A stretch of 45,780 nt of DNA from Candidatus Kuenenia stuttgartensis (GTDB lineage Bacteria; Planctomycetota; Planctomycetia; Pirellulales; UBA1268): assembly GCA_945870505.1 (NCBI GenBank), contig CAMBSN010000014.1:1-45780 (forward strand), in the 5' to 3' direction. Below the pieces are notes generated by a model. It was not told the origin of the DNA, searched no databases, and saw only the letters and a program-made list of their open reading frames with translations. Of the stretch, positions 31,503 to 40,701 are shown in pieces (position 1 is the first letter of the stretch; every line of letters begins with the position of its first letter). A program made the position numbers and the translations under genes.

Positions 31503-33350
31503 ATGGCTGACGACGGCAAGGACCACGGCGACGACGACACGAAGGACGAAGGCTTTGATCCCTGGGCCGATCTTGAGGCGGAGGGGTCGACAGATTTGGG
31601 TGAAGGGTTTTCATTCTCGGTGGACGATGTCTCGCTGGATGCGGGACTCGACGCGCCAGCCGACGAACCGGTAGGAGAGGGCGTCACGGCCGACGATGCC
31701 TTCGTGAACGCCTGGCTCAACGAGCCGACCGACGAGGCATCCCCAGGGACTCCGCTTTCCGTGTTCGCCCCCGATGATCTCGCGGATGTCGGTGAGACGG
31801 TCGACGGTGATGCGGCTGAATCAGACTGGCCTGGCGATCCGGAGGCGATCGAAATCGGCACCGGGCAATCGGGCGTGACGTCGGCGAGCGACATCGACGC
31901 GCTGGGGCTCGGAGGTGACGACGCTGTCCTTGAGGAAGCCACTGGCGAGGAGCCCGTTTTCGGCACGGCATCGGTGGACGGCACCGAGCCCGAGGCTGTT
32001 GAGGCCATCGCCTTTGCATCTGTGGAACGCGAGGACGAGCAGGCCGAGGAAGACATTATCGACTTTGGCACCGCCGCCGGGGCTATCACGCAGGCCGCCG
32101 CGGCCGCGGACGGCGAAACCGTGCCGGTGAACGCGAAGGTTGGTTCGGCAGACCAGGGCAAGCCGCGGAAGCGCGGGCTGCTGGGGCAACTCCTCGGCGT
32201 GGTGCTGGGTGGCTTCCTGGCGATCCCGATCGTACTCGGCATTCTGATCGGCCTGATGTGGATGGGATGGAATGACACGGTTGGAATCCGCAGGTTGCTG
32301 CCTGAGCAACTCTCCTTCCTTCTGCCCCAGGCGAAAAACGCCGTTGCGGTGGGCACGACCAGCGGGCCGGACCTCGGTGCGGCGCCCACGCTCAACGAGC
32401 TTTCGGCGTCCGATGACGCTGTGGCTGTCGCTGAAGAGGCCTCGACGCCTTCGCCGGACGCGGCACCCGCCGCCGACGCGGTCGTGACCGAGGAGTCTGC
32501 CGCGACGGAGACGGCGCCAGTGTTGGATTCGCTCGCCGCGGTGCCCGCCGCTCCGCCGATGACAGACGAGCCCGCGGAGTTGGTCGCAGATGGTGCTGCG
32601 GTGAACAACGAACCGCCGCCAGTCGCGGCTCCGCCCGCCGCCGTTGTCACTGAGCCGGCGCTCGACGACGTGGCCGTGATCGCGCCGCCCGCGACCGACG
32701 CTCTCGCTCCAGCGAAGGACGTTGCGCCGCCCGCTGCCATCATCCCCGTCGTGCCAGAACCGGAGCCGCTCGATCTCGGCGGCCTCGAGGCCACGGTTGC
32801 GGAGGCGACGGCCGCGCTCGATGCCGTGGAGGCGGTGGCCGATCCCACCGACCCGGTCCGGAAGACACTACTCGTTGACTGGTACAAGCGGCTTGCGCGG
32901 GTCGCCGAGGAACTCGCCACGCTCGAGCATCGCGCGGTCGATTCGGGGCGGCCCCTCACGGCGACTCCCGCCATGGCGGCCGGCCTCGGGGGTCGCATTC
33001 TCGCAGCGCCCGATCTCGCCGATGACCTCGCACGGCTGGCGAGGAACTGGCTCACCTACTCCCGCCGTGACGGTGACGGTGTCGTGATGCCGGCCACGTT
33101 CTCCGGCTCGCGTCGCGTGGGGCCCTATTGGTGTTCCCGCGTGTCGATCGCAGAGGCGGGGGGCGCGTCTCGCGAACTTTCCGTGATCTCGCGGATCGAG
33201 CCGACCGCCCTACCGGGCGACGCGGTCATCGTCATGGGCCTCGTGATGGACGGCGGCGTGCTCTGGGCGTCGGAATTGCTGTCAGCAGCGGCGGCCTCCG
33301 CGCCGGCTGCGGCCGCCGAGTCTGATCCGTTCAATCAACCTGGCCTGTGA
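31503..33350 (+). CDS. Single-pass membrane protein with acidic cytoplasmic domain
   Basis: 615 residues, no recognised family. Residues 1-220 are strongly acidic and low in complexity (DDGKDHGDDDTKDEGFDPWADLEAE and following). KPRKR at 220-224 precedes one transmembrane helix (about 225-256), so the acidic part should be inside and the rest outside. Residues about 270-450 are an Ala/Pro/Glu/Val linker. The last 150 or so residues look folded (LLVDWYKRLARVAEELATL, then FSGSRRVGPYWCSRVSI and a beta-rich end). A TACAAT -10-like hexamer at 31424-31429 lies 73 bp upstream. The stop overlaps the amidase GTG start (GTGA), so the two are coupled. Confidence 0.8.
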   Translation: MADDGKDHGDDDTKDEGFDPWADLEAEGSTDLGEGFSFSVDDVSLDAGLDAPADEPVGEGVTADDAFVNAWLNEPTDEASPGTPLSVFAPDDLADVGETVDGDAAESDWPGDPEAIEIGTGQSGVTSASDIDALGLGGDDAVLEEATGEEPVFGTASVDGTEPEAVEAIAFASVEREDEQAEEDIIDFGTAAGAITQAAAAADGETVPVNAKVGSADQGKPRKRGLLGQLLGVVLGGFLAIPIVLGILIGLMWMGWNDTVGIRRLLPEQLSFLLPQAKNAVAVGTTSGPDLGAAPTLNELSASDDAVAVAEEASTPSPDAAPAADAVVTEESAATETAPVLDSLAAVPAAPPMTDEPAELVADGAAVNNEPPPVAAPPAAVVTEPALDDVAVIAPPATDALAPAKDVAPPAAIIPVVPEPEPLDLGGLEATVAEATAALDAVEAVADPTDPVRKTLLVDWYKRLARVAEELATLEHRAVDSGRPLTATPAMAAGLGGRILAAPDLADDLARLARNWLTYSRRDGDGVVMPATFSGSRRVGPYWCSRVSIAEAGGASRELSVISRIEPTALPGDAVIVMGLVMDGGVLWASELLSAAAASAPAAAAESDPFNQPGL

Positions 33351-34852
33351 ACCCGTCCGTCCCTCCGGCACCGGAACAGCCGACCTCCGCAGTCGACATC
33401 GCGCGGCACGTGGCTGCGGGAGGATTGCTGGCGGCCGATGTGCTGGCGGCATCCCTGCGGATGCACGACAAGCGTGCGCCGCGGCTCAACGGTCTCGTAC
33501 AGTCGCGGCGGCGAGAAGCGGAAGCCGAGGCGACAGCGATCGACGACGGGATCGCGGAGGGGGCGTCGATCGCCGGGCCTCTGGCGGGCGTGCCGGTGAG
33601 CGTTAAGGAGTGCTTCGCCGTCCGTGGGCTCGCGACGACGCTCGGCATTCCGGGCCGGCGCGGTCTCGTGGACAGCGACGACGCCGACATCGTTCGCCGG
33701 GTGCGGGCAGCTGGGGCCGTCGTGATCGGCAAGGCCAACGTGCCGCAGGCCATGTATCTCCACGAGACCGACAACCCCGTGTGGGGTCTGACGCGGCATC
33801 CGCTCGACGAGTCGCGTGGTCCTGGCGGATCGAGCGGTGGCGATGCCGCCCTCGTGGCGGCCGGGGTGGTGCCGCTCGGTATCGGCAACGATCTCGCCGG
33901 CAGCCTGCGGCAGCCTGCCAACGCCTGCGGCATCGCCGCGATCATGCCGCGGACCGCCGCGCTCGGCGAGGGGGGAGGATTCGACACGCTCCCTGGTCTG
34001 AAGGCAGTCCGCCCCCGTGCCGGCTTTCTCGCCAGGACCGTCGACGACCTCGGCCTTGCTGTTACCGCGATCGGCGCCGCTCGTCCGGCGGCCGCGGTCC
34101 CTTCAGCGCCGCGGCGGGTCGCGTGGTGGGATGACACTGGCCCAATCCCACCGTCGCCCGCCGTGCGTCGCGCCGTGCATGAGGCTGTGGCACGGCTCGA
34201 GTCTCACGGGCTCGACGTCGTTCGCGTGACCGGCGACATCGCTGCCGAGGCGGCCTGGCTGCTGCTCGGGATCGTGGCCGCCGACGGTGGCGACGACGTG
34301 CGGAGGCTGTTCGCTGGAAGTCGCCCCACGCGGGGCGTCGGGAAACTTCTCGCCATCGCCCGCCTGCCACGTCGCTGGCGGCCACTCGTGGCGGCTGTGC
34401 TCCGTCTCACGGGCAACAGGAGCGAGGCGGAAGGCGTGCTGCGGACAGGCCGACGCACGCCGGCGGAACTCGCCGGCCTGATGGCCGCCCGCGATGCCCT
34501 GGTGACACGATTCTCCGCGGCCGTGGTCGGCTGCGATGCGGTGGTCTGCCCCGTGTCGGCGGTGCCGGCGCTGCGTCAGGGGAGCGCGGCGCGGCTCGTG
34601 CTTGCCGCTGCGCCATGCCTGCTGGCCAACCTGTTTGACCTGCCGGCCGGAGCTGTGCCGGTGACAACCGTCCGGACTGAAGAAGAACGGTGCCGGCCCT
34701 GGAGCCTCGATCCGGTGCTCCGCGCCGCCGCCGCCACCGATCGCGACAGCGCCGGCCTTCCCGTCGGCGTGCAGGTGGTCGGCTGCCCGGGACGCGACGA
34801 GGCCACCGTGCTCCACGTCATGCGGCTGATCGAGTCCGCCCGCCCGAGCTGA
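33347..34852 (+). CDS. Amidase (amidase-signature family)
   Basis: 501 residues, GTG start overlapping the previous stop. The Ser-cisSer-Lys catalytic set is visible: Lys87 (GVPVSVKECF), cis-Ser162 in GPGGSSGG, and nucleophile Ser186 in GNDLAGSLRQPA. The latter departs slightly from the usual D-I/L-G-G-S. The arrangement resembles fatty-acid-amide-hydrolase-like and generic amidases, and lacks features needed to call it GatA; no gatB or gatC is nearby. The DLPAGAVPVTTV and GLPVGVQVVG blocks at the C-terminus are family standard. Substrate unknown. Converges on the chemosensory operon. Confidence 0.92.
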   Translation: MNPSVPPAPEQPTSAVDIARHVAAGGLLAADVLAASLRMHDKRAPRLNGLVQSRRREAEAEATAIDDGIAEGASIAGPLAGVPVSVKECFAVRGLATTLGIPGRRGLVDSDDADIVRRVRAAGAVVIGKANVPQAMYLHETDNPVWGLTRHPLDESRGPGGSSGGDAALVAAGVVPLGIGNDLAGSLRQPANACGIAAIMPRTAALGEGGGFDTLPGLKAVRPRAGFLARTVDDLGLAVTAIGAARPAAAVPSAPRRVAWWDDTGPIPPSPAVRRAVHEAVARLESHGLDVVRVTGDIAAEAAWLLLGIVAADGGDDVRRLFAGSRPTRGVGKLLAIARLPRRWRPLVAAVLRLTGNRSEAEGVLRTGRRTPAELAGLMAARDALVTRFSAAVVGCDAVVCPVSAVPALRQGSAARLVLAAAPCLLANLFDLPAGAVPVTTVRTEEERCRPWSLDPVLRAAAATDRDSAGLPVGVQVVGCPGRDEATVLHVMRLIESARPS

Positions 34853-34912
34853 GCCCTGCTCAGCCACGCCGTGAAGGAGCATGCCTGCCGCTGCGGCAGG
34901 CCCGCACGCGGC

Positions 34913-35917
34913 CTACGCGTTCATGCGGGCCGCGATCACGCTCGACATCCTGTCGATGGCGAGCACCTCGCAGGCCGCGCCCGCATCAATCGCCGCCTTG
35001 GGCATGCTGAACACGACACTCGTCGCCTCGTTCTGGGCGATCGTATGCCAGCCGCGGGTTCGGAGCTTCATGAGGCCCCGGGCTCCGTCGCGGCCCATTC
35101 CCGTCAGCAGGACGGCGGTGCCGGTCTGCGGCCAGTAGTCCGCGACGCTCTCGAAGAACACGTCGACGCTCGGGCGGAAGAAGACGTCGCGGGGCTCCTG
35201 ACGGTACTCCAGGGTACGGGCCTTGGTGAGCACGAGGTGGTCGTTGGTCCCGGCGAGCAGCACATCGCCAGCGAGCGGTTGCTGGCCGTGCTCCGCCACG
35301 CGGACCGCTCGGCCCGTGCGGTCGCCGAGCCACTTCGCCAGCCCCGGCGCGAAGGCGACATCGACATGCTGCACGATAACGACCGCGGCGTTCCAGTCGT
35401 GGGGCAGTGGGAACAGCAGGTCGGAGATCGCCTTGGGTCCCCCGGTGGAAGCCCCCACGACGAGCAGTCGTGGAGGAGACGTCGAGGCCGCGGCCCGGCG
35501 GGCCCGCCGCGGGTCGGCGGTCGCCCCGACGAGTTTGGCGATCGTGCCGATCTTCTCCACGAGCGCGCCCGCCCCAGATACCTCGCCGCCAGGACCGAGC
35601 ATCGGGGTATCGACCGCATCGAGGGCTCCGTAGCCCATTGCGTCGTACACGAGGGAGATGTTCCCGCTCACGGTCGCCGTCACCACCAGGATCGCGCACG
35701 GGGCGGCGGTCATGATCTGGCGGGTGGCCTGGGCGCCGTCCATGTGCGGCATCAGCAGGTCCATCAGGATCAGGTCGGGGCGGTCGCGCTTTGCCATCGC
35801 GATCGCTTCGACGCCGTCGCTCGCCGTCCAGACCACCTCGTGGTCGGGCAGGCTGTCGACCACGCGTCGCAGCGCTTCGCACGCCGCCTTCAGGTCGTTG
35901 ACGATCCCGATTCGCAT
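34913..35917 (-). CDS. cheB: CheB-type methylesterase, WspF-like
   Basis: 334 residues: a receiver (1-120) with phospho-acceptor Asp53 (LILMDLLMPHMDG), and a methylesterase domain (about 150-334) with Ser157 (GASTGGPKA), His184 (IVQHVD) and the late Asp in GMGRDGARGL. The N-terminus MRIGIVNDLKAACEALRR has Asn-Asp where CheB normally has Asp-Asp. The same IVND start is what I recall of WspF, so this is a family feature, not damage. It removes methyl groups from the chemoreceptor after phosphorylation by the kinase encoded 9 bp upstream. Last gene of the seven-gene operon. Confidence 0.95.
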   Translation of the reverse strand: MRIGIVNDLKAACEALRRVVDSLPDHEVVWTASDGVEAIAMAKRDRPDLILMDLLMPHMDGAQATRQIMTAAPCAILVVTATVSGNISLVYDAMGYGALDAVDTPMLGPGGEVSGAGALVEKIGTIAKLVGATADPRRARRAAASTSPPRLLVVGASTGGPKAISDLLFPLPHDWNAAVVIVQHVDVAFAPGLAKWLGDRTGRAVRVAEHGQQPLAGDVLLAGTNDHLVLTKARTLEYRQEPRDVFFRPSVDVFFESVADYWPQTGTAVLLTGMGRDGARGLMKLRTRGWHTIAQNEATSVVFSMPKAAIDAGAACEVLAIDRMSSVIAARMNA

Positions 35918-35926
35918 GGGCTGTTC

Positions 35927-38233
35927 CTACGCAGTTGCCTCGCCGATCAGATCGATGATCGTATCGACGAAGGTCTCATCGTGGAAACTGCTTTTCGTGA
36001 GATAGCGGTTCGCCCCGGCGTCGAGCCCGCGGAGCCGGTCTTCCTCCCGGTCCTTGTAGGACACAATCACGACCGGCGTTTCCCGGCGGGCCGGGTCGGC
36101 CTTGATGAGCGAAACGAGCCCGATCCCATCCATTCGAGGCATGTCGACATCGGTCACGACCAGGTCGTAATGGGTGCCGCGGATCGCGTTCCAGCCGTCC
36201 ATGCCGTCGACAGCGACGTCGACCGTGAAGCCGCGGGCTTGGAGCAGTTGCCGCTCGAGTTCGCGGACCGTGATCGAGTCGTCCACCACGAGGATCCGCT
36301 TTCGCTGGCGGGCCTGTTCCGCCATCCGCTCGAACTCGACCCGCGAGAGTCGGCGGCCCATCAGCACGTTGTCGATCGAGCGGACGAGATCCTCGACGTC
36401 GACGATCAGCACGGGGTCGCCGTTCTCCAGGAGCGAGGCACTGTTGACGTCGGGCACCTTGCCGAGCCTCGGGTCGAGCGGCCGTACCTCAAGGTCACGC
36501 TCGCCCAGAAACGATTCTACGATCATCCCGAACTGCTGCCCGCGGTCGCTGATCACCACCACGGGCATCGGATCGGCCGGAGGCTGCCCTGCCGTCTCGA
36601 GGATCTGGGCGGCCATCACCAGCCCGATGGAGACGCCATCGCGGTCGAAGTACTGGCGGCCCTCGACCGTGCGGATGCTGGCAGCCGGGCAGAACAGGAT
36701 CTGGTCGATTCGCGTCAACGGAAAGGCGTAGGGCTCGCCGCCAATCTGCACGAGGAGCGCCCGGATCACCGACATCGTGATCGGAAGCTGAAGCGTGAAC
36801 ATGGTCTGGCGGCCGGTCTGCGTGGCCACACGGACGCTGCCCCCCACGTTCTTGACCATGCTCTGCACGACGTCCAGCCCCACGCCGCGGCCCGAGATCT
36901 CGGTGACCTGATCCTTGGTGGAGAAGCCAGGGAGGAAAAGAAACTCGAGGAGCTCGAGTTCGGTGAGCTGATCGGCGACCTGTCGGGCGACGAGGCCGCG
37001 GGCCACCGCCTTGGCACGGAGGTGCTCGACGTCGATGCCCCGGCCGTCGTCGGTGAGTGTGATCTGGAGCATGCCGGCTCGGTGACGGGCCTCGAGCCGG
37101 ATCGTGCCGGTCGGTGGCTTGCCCGCCGCCTCACGGTCGGCTGGAAGCTCGATGCCGTGGTCGAGCGAGTTGCGGATCAGGTGAGAGAGGGGGGCCTCGA
37201 GCTTGTCGAGGATGTCGCGGTCGACGCCCGTCTGTTCACCGCGGACCTCGAACTTGACCTGCTTGCCGAGTGTGCGGGCCACGTCGCGGACGAGCCGGGG
37301 GAAGCCGCGGATCCCGTCGGCGAGCGGCCGCATGCGACTGACGATCACCTCGTGGTGGAGCCGATTTGACAGGTCCTCGTTGCGGCGGGCAAAGCTCTCG
37401 AAGTCCTCGACGTGCCGCGTGAGCGATGCGAGGCCGGCATCGGAACGCTCGCGGATGGTCGTCAGCATCGCGGTGATCGTGCCCGGGACGGCGATGTCGC
37501 CGGCCTTGAGCTTCTCGTCGAGGGCGGCGATGGCATCACAGATATCCACTTCGGACGCGCGGAGCTGCAGGAGCGAGTCGACGAACGGCCGCAGTTGCCG
37601 TGTTTCCACCAGTGACTCGCCTGCCAGCCCGACGAGACGCGTCAGGCTATCGGCCGATACTCGGACCACGCGATCGGCCTGTTCGGCCGGCCGCGGGGCC
37701 GCAGGTGGCGTCTCGGCTGGTTTCACGCCCGTCGCCGGGGCCGGGGCCGAAGCGGCGGCGGATGTCCCGCCCGGCATGTCGGGCGGCGTCTCGGCCGGCC
37801 TGGATGGTGGCATCGGTGCTGGCACTGCGGCTTGATCGGCGACCATCGCCCCGAGTTCGTCGACGAGCCGCTCAGCCCGAATCGGCCACTCGCTCACCGG
37901 CGCGAGTGCGTCATCTGACTTGGCGATCGCTGACAGGAAATCGATGCCGGCCAGGATGCGGTCGGCGTGCTCCGGCTTCACGCGGAAGGTTCCCTTCCCC
38001 GCGGCAACGAACACGTCTTCGAGCGCGTGGGCGACGCGAACGGCGGGGTCAAGCCCCACGATGCGGGCCGCGCCCTTGAGCGAGTGCGCCGCCCGCATCA
38101 TCGACTCAACGGTCTCGGGTGACCGCTCCAGTTCCTCGATGGCGAGGACGCCGGCGGAGAGCACGGCTGTCTGGCTCTCAGCCTCCAGCCGGAATAGCTC
38201 GAGCATCGAGAATCCGCTCAGGTCGTCAGCCAC
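35927..38233 (-). CDS. cheA: CheA-type hybrid histidine kinase with C-terminal receiver, WspE-like
   Basis: 768 residues. Order: Hpt domain with His50 (MRAAHSLKGAARIVG); an Ala/Pro linker (about 140-185) in place of a CheY-binding P2 domain; dimerisation helices (GLAGESLVETRQLRPF); an HATPase with the N-box LSHLIRNSLDHGIE and G-box DDGRGIDVEHL; a CheW-like domain; and a C-terminal receiver with DD in ILVVDDSITVRELE and Asp695 (DLVVTDVDMPRMDG). The CheA-REC fusion without P2 is the WspE architecture. It should phosphorylate its own receiver, CheB, and a separate output regulator not seen here. Confidence 0.95.
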   Translation of the reverse strand: MADDLSGFSMLELFRLEAESQTAVLSAGVLAIEELERSPETVESMMRAAHSLKGAARIVGLDPAVRVAHALEDVFVAAGKGTFRVKPEHADRILAGIDFLSAIAKSDDALAPVSEWPIRAERLVDELGAMVADQAAVPAPMPPSRPAETPPDMPGGTSAAASAPAPATGVKPAETPPAAPRPAEQADRVVRVSADSLTRLVGLAGESLVETRQLRPFVDSLLQLRASEVDICDAIAALDEKLKAGDIAVPGTITAMLTTIRERSDAGLASLTRHVEDFESFARRNEDLSNRLHHEVIVSRMRPLADGIRGFPRLVRDVARTLGKQVKFEVRGEQTGVDRDILDKLEAPLSHLIRNSLDHGIELPADREAAGKPPTGTIRLEARHRAGMLQITLTDDGRGIDVEHLRAKAVARGLVARQVADQLTELELLEFLFLPGFSTKDQVTEISGRGVGLDVVQSMVKNVGGSVRVATQTGRQTMFTLQLPITMSVIRALLVQIGGEPYAFPLTRIDQILFCPAASIRTVEGRQYFDRDGVSIGLVMAAQILETAGQPPADPMPVVVISDRGQQFGMIVESFLGERDLEVRPLDPRLGKVPDVNSASLLENGDPVLIVDVEDLVRSIDNVLMGRRLSRVEFERMAEQARQRKRILVVDDSITVRELERQLLQARGFTVDVAVDGMDGWNAIRGTHYDLVVTDVDMPRMDGIGLVSLIKADPARRETPVVIVSYKDREEDRLRGLDAGANRYLTKSSFHDETFVDTIIDLIGEATA

Positions 38234-38245
38234 GGCAGCCTCCGC

Positions 38246-38968
38246 TCATGACGACACCGCCTCGCGCAAAGCCTCGAAGAGGCGAACCTCGTCAAGGAGC
38301 GCGACCGTGCGATCCTGCCACTCGAAGAGCGCCGAGGAGCAGCGGGCCGCCGCCTGACTCACCGTCGACGGCACGGGCCGGAGATCGGCCTTGCCGACGC
38401 GGTGCACGCCCGCGACCTCGTCGACGCCCACGACCAACCGCTCTGTCGCTTGGCCCGACGCACGCTCGAGCACAATCAGTCGGCCGACGCCGTCCGCGGG
38501 GCTATCGGCCTGAGGCGGTGCCGCCTGCGGGCCACCCGGTAGTCCGAGCACCGCATGAAGAGACACGCAGAGCTGGAGTTGTCCGCGGACGTTTACGATG
38601 CCCGCCAGCGCCGTTCCGGCGCGGTGCGGTACCGAATGGAGCATGCGAGACGGCGTCACCTCGACGAGTGCCGCGGATGGCAGCGACAGCCACTCATGGT
38701 CGACACGGAACACAAGCACGCTGGTGTCCGCCGCCCCAGCCGTCTCGGCCGGCTCCTCCAGGATTGCCTGCCAGGCGTCGAGGTAGCCCTCCGGGGCGGG
38801 CCGGTCGAAGAACGACCTGGCGGCGTCGGCCAACACCGGGCAGTTCCGGCAGTGCACAAAGGCCTGCAACTCGGGACAGCTGCGGTCGCCGGCGACGCCG
38901 ATCACCCTCCAGCACTCGGGCATCGGTGCGGTCACGGCCGGCGTCTCATGGCGTGCGCGGTCGATCAT
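38246..38968 (-). CDS. cheW: CheW-type coupling protein with N-terminal Cys motif, WspD-like
   Basis: 240 residues. A CheW domain (about 82-235) is preceded by an N-terminal module with Cys19, Cys31, Cys40 and Cys43 in CWRVIGVAGDRSCPEL and HCRNCPV. I recall the same CW-x-GD-x-SC-x-HCRNC signature from Pseudomonas WspD; it looks able to bind a metal or a cluster, which is inference. It couples receptor to kinase. The start overlaps cheR by 4 bp. It is the second of two CheW-type genes in the operon, as in wsp. Confidence 0.93.
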   Translation of the reverse strand: MIDRARHETPAVTAPMPECWRVIGVAGDRSCPELQAFVHCRNCPVLADAARSFFDRPAPEGYLDAWQAILEEPAETAGAADTSVLVFRVDHEWLSLPSAALVEVTPSRMLHSVPHRAGTALAGIVNVRGQLQLCVSLHAVLGLPGGPQAAPPQADSPADGVGRLIVLERASGQATERLVVGVDEVAGVHRVGKADLRPVPSTVSQAAARCSSALFEWQDRTVALLDEVRLFEALREAVSS

Positions 38969-40221
38969 GACGACGACTTCCTGGCGAAGGCGCGGGCGGC
39001 AGACTGCCGGTACGTTTCGGCCATGCGAGTGTCACCGCGTTGCCGGGCGAGCAGGGCGAGGGCGAGGAGCGCCTCCTCGTTGGCGGCGTCGAGGTAGAGG
39101 GTCTTGTGGAGGCAGCCCTCGGCGCGATCGAGGTCGCCGAGTGACTGGTGCAGCATGCCCATCAGGAAGAACAGCTCAGGCGACGGGGGCAGGGCAGTGC
39201 GGTGCCGCTCGCAGAGTTCGAGGGCATCGAGGTGCCGACGCTCGTTGGCGAGCGAGCCCGCCTGCTCGAGCACGTCGCGGAGCGTCGGCGGCTGTTCGAC
39301 CGGGCGGCCGGAGGGAGTCGGAGTCGGGGCAACGACGGGCGGTGTCGTGGGCCGCGACGGGGCACGGGGCTTCACGGTGGCCGCAGGGGGAGTCGTCGGC
39401 CGGGCGTCGGCGGCCCCAGTGCCGCAGTGAAGATGAACGCCACGGCGGAGTGCGAACAGCGAGGCCGCGCCGGCGGGGATCCAGTCGCCCCGGAGGATCG
39501 GCGGCTCGGCCGCGCCCAACACCAGGATGCCATCGTTTCGGAGTAGGCGGTCGAGCGTCCGCTCCATCCGCCCCCGGGCCTCCGTGGTGAGGTAGATCAG
39601 CAGGTTGCGGCAGAAGACGACGTCGTATGGGCCACGCTCCGCCATGGATCGGTCGTCGAGCAGGTTTGCCCAGTCGAACCTCACGCAGCCGCGGACCCGG
39701 TCGTCGAGCACGGCCGTCGAGCCCTCGGTGCGGAACCAGCGGTCGCGAAACGTGCAGTCAGCATTCCGGAACGCATTGGCGGAATACCGTCCGCGCTGGG
39801 CACGCTCCAGGGCGGCCCGGCTCACGTCGACGGCATCGATGGAGAACTGCGCCGGCTGGAGGCCGGCGTCGAGGAGCGCCATCGCGACAGAGTAGGGCTC
39901 CTCTCCCGACGCGCATGGGGCGCACAGGATCCGCACCGGTGACCGCCCGGGAAGCGGGGTGAGCGTGACGGCGACATCGGCCACGAAGTTGAAGACCTGC
40001 CGATCGCGGAAGAACCAGCTCTCGGCAACGATCACGTCCTCGACCAGTCGGTCGCGTTCGGCGGAGTCGGATCGCACGGCGGCGGCGTAGGCCTCGGGGT
40101 CGCCGATTCCCAGAGCGTCCATGCGGCCGCGGATCGCGCGGGCGAGCGACGGCGTTCCGATCGTGGTGGCATCCAGCCCGATCCAGTTCCGCAGCAGTTC
40201 CACGGTGGCGTCGATGTTCAT
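38965..40221 (-). CDS. cheR: CheR-type methyltransferase with TPR tail, WspC-like
   Basis: 418 residues. The SAM-dependent chemoreceptor methyltransferase domain (about 1-265) has AESWFFRDRQVF, ILCAPCASGEEPYSVAMAL (SAM motif), DVSRAALERAQRGRYSANAFR and DVVFCRNLLIYL. A Pro/Thr-rich linker (about 275-315) leads to TPR-like helices (SLANERRHLDALELCERHR, MGMLHQSLGDLDRAEGCLHKTLYLD, ALLARQRGDTRMAETYRQ). CheR-TPR fusion is the WspC form. It overlaps both neighbours by 4 bp, so translation is coupled. Confidence 0.95.
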   Translation of the reverse strand: MNIDATVELLRNWIGLDATTIGTPSLARAIRGRMDALGIGDPEAYAAAVRSDSAERDRLVEDVIVAESWFFRDRQVFNFVADVAVTLTPLPGRSPVRILCAPCASGEEPYSVAMALLDAGLQPAQFSIDAVDVSRAALERAQRGRYSANAFRNADCTFRDRWFRTEGSTAVLDDRVRGCVRFDWANLLDDRSMAERGPYDVVFCRNLLIYLTTEARGRMERTLDRLLRNDGILVLGAAEPPILRGDWIPAGAASLFALRRGVHLHCGTGAADARPTTPPAATVKPRAPSRPTTPPVVAPTPTPSGRPVEQPPTLRDVLEQAGSLANERRHLDALELCERHRTALPPSPELFFLMGMLHQSLGDLDRAEGCLHKTLYLDAANEEALLALALLARQRGDTRMAETYRQSAARAFARKSSS

Positions 40222-40688
40222 TGCGGCACCACGGTCGAGATCGAGGGAAATAGGCCGGAGGAGACGTCTCCGGGCAGGAGTTTCTCGACCTCGAGCAACT
40301 GGATCGTGCGACCGCCGATGCGGAGGATGCGGCCCAGAAACGGGGCGCTGCCAAACTCGAGGGAGGGGAGCGATGCCTCCGCGTCCTCGGCGGAGCAGAC
40401 TGAAATCACGTTCTCCGCGACGAGGCCGAGTTGCTGCGACGCGCGGCCCGCGGCGGCATATTCGACGACGATCACGCGGGTGCTCAGCCGCTCCTGGAGT
40501 TGGCCCACGGCCAAGAGCAGGGCGAGGTCAACGAGCGGCACAAGCCTCCCGCGGTAGGTGAAGATTCCGCGGATGAAGCCGGGCATGTGCGGGATCGGCC
40601 GCGCGGGCACGAGGGGCAAGACCTCGATCACCCGCCGCGATTCGATCGCGTACGTCTGTCCTGCGACGGTGAAGGTGAGGAGTTGCAA
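40218..40688 (-). CDS. cheW: CheW-type coupling protein, WspB-like
   Basis: 156 residues, a stand-alone CheW fold: LLTFTVAGQTYAIESRRVIEVLPL, PIPHMPGFIRGIFTYRGRLVPLVDLALLL, and a C-terminal LRIGGRTIQLLEVEKLLPGD. It links the receptor tip to the CheA-type kinase. 13 bp after the receptor gene, and it overlaps cheR by 4 bp. Confidence 0.95.
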   Translation of the reverse strand: MQLLTFTVAGQTYAIESRRVIEVLPLVPARPIPHMPGFIRGIFTYRGRLVPLVDLALLLAVGQLQERLSTRVIVVEYAAAGRASQQLGLVAENVISVCSAEDAEASLPSLEFGSAPFLGRILRIGGRTIQLLEVEKLLPGDVSSGLFPSISTVVPQ

Positions 40689-40701
40689 GGTTGGTTGATG
40701 G

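Noticed and set aside
34871-37369. Open frame of about 830 codons on the plus strand opposite cheB and cheA
   Set aside because: It is the complement of two well-supported genes and has the same His/Arg/Asp/Val-rich shadow composition.
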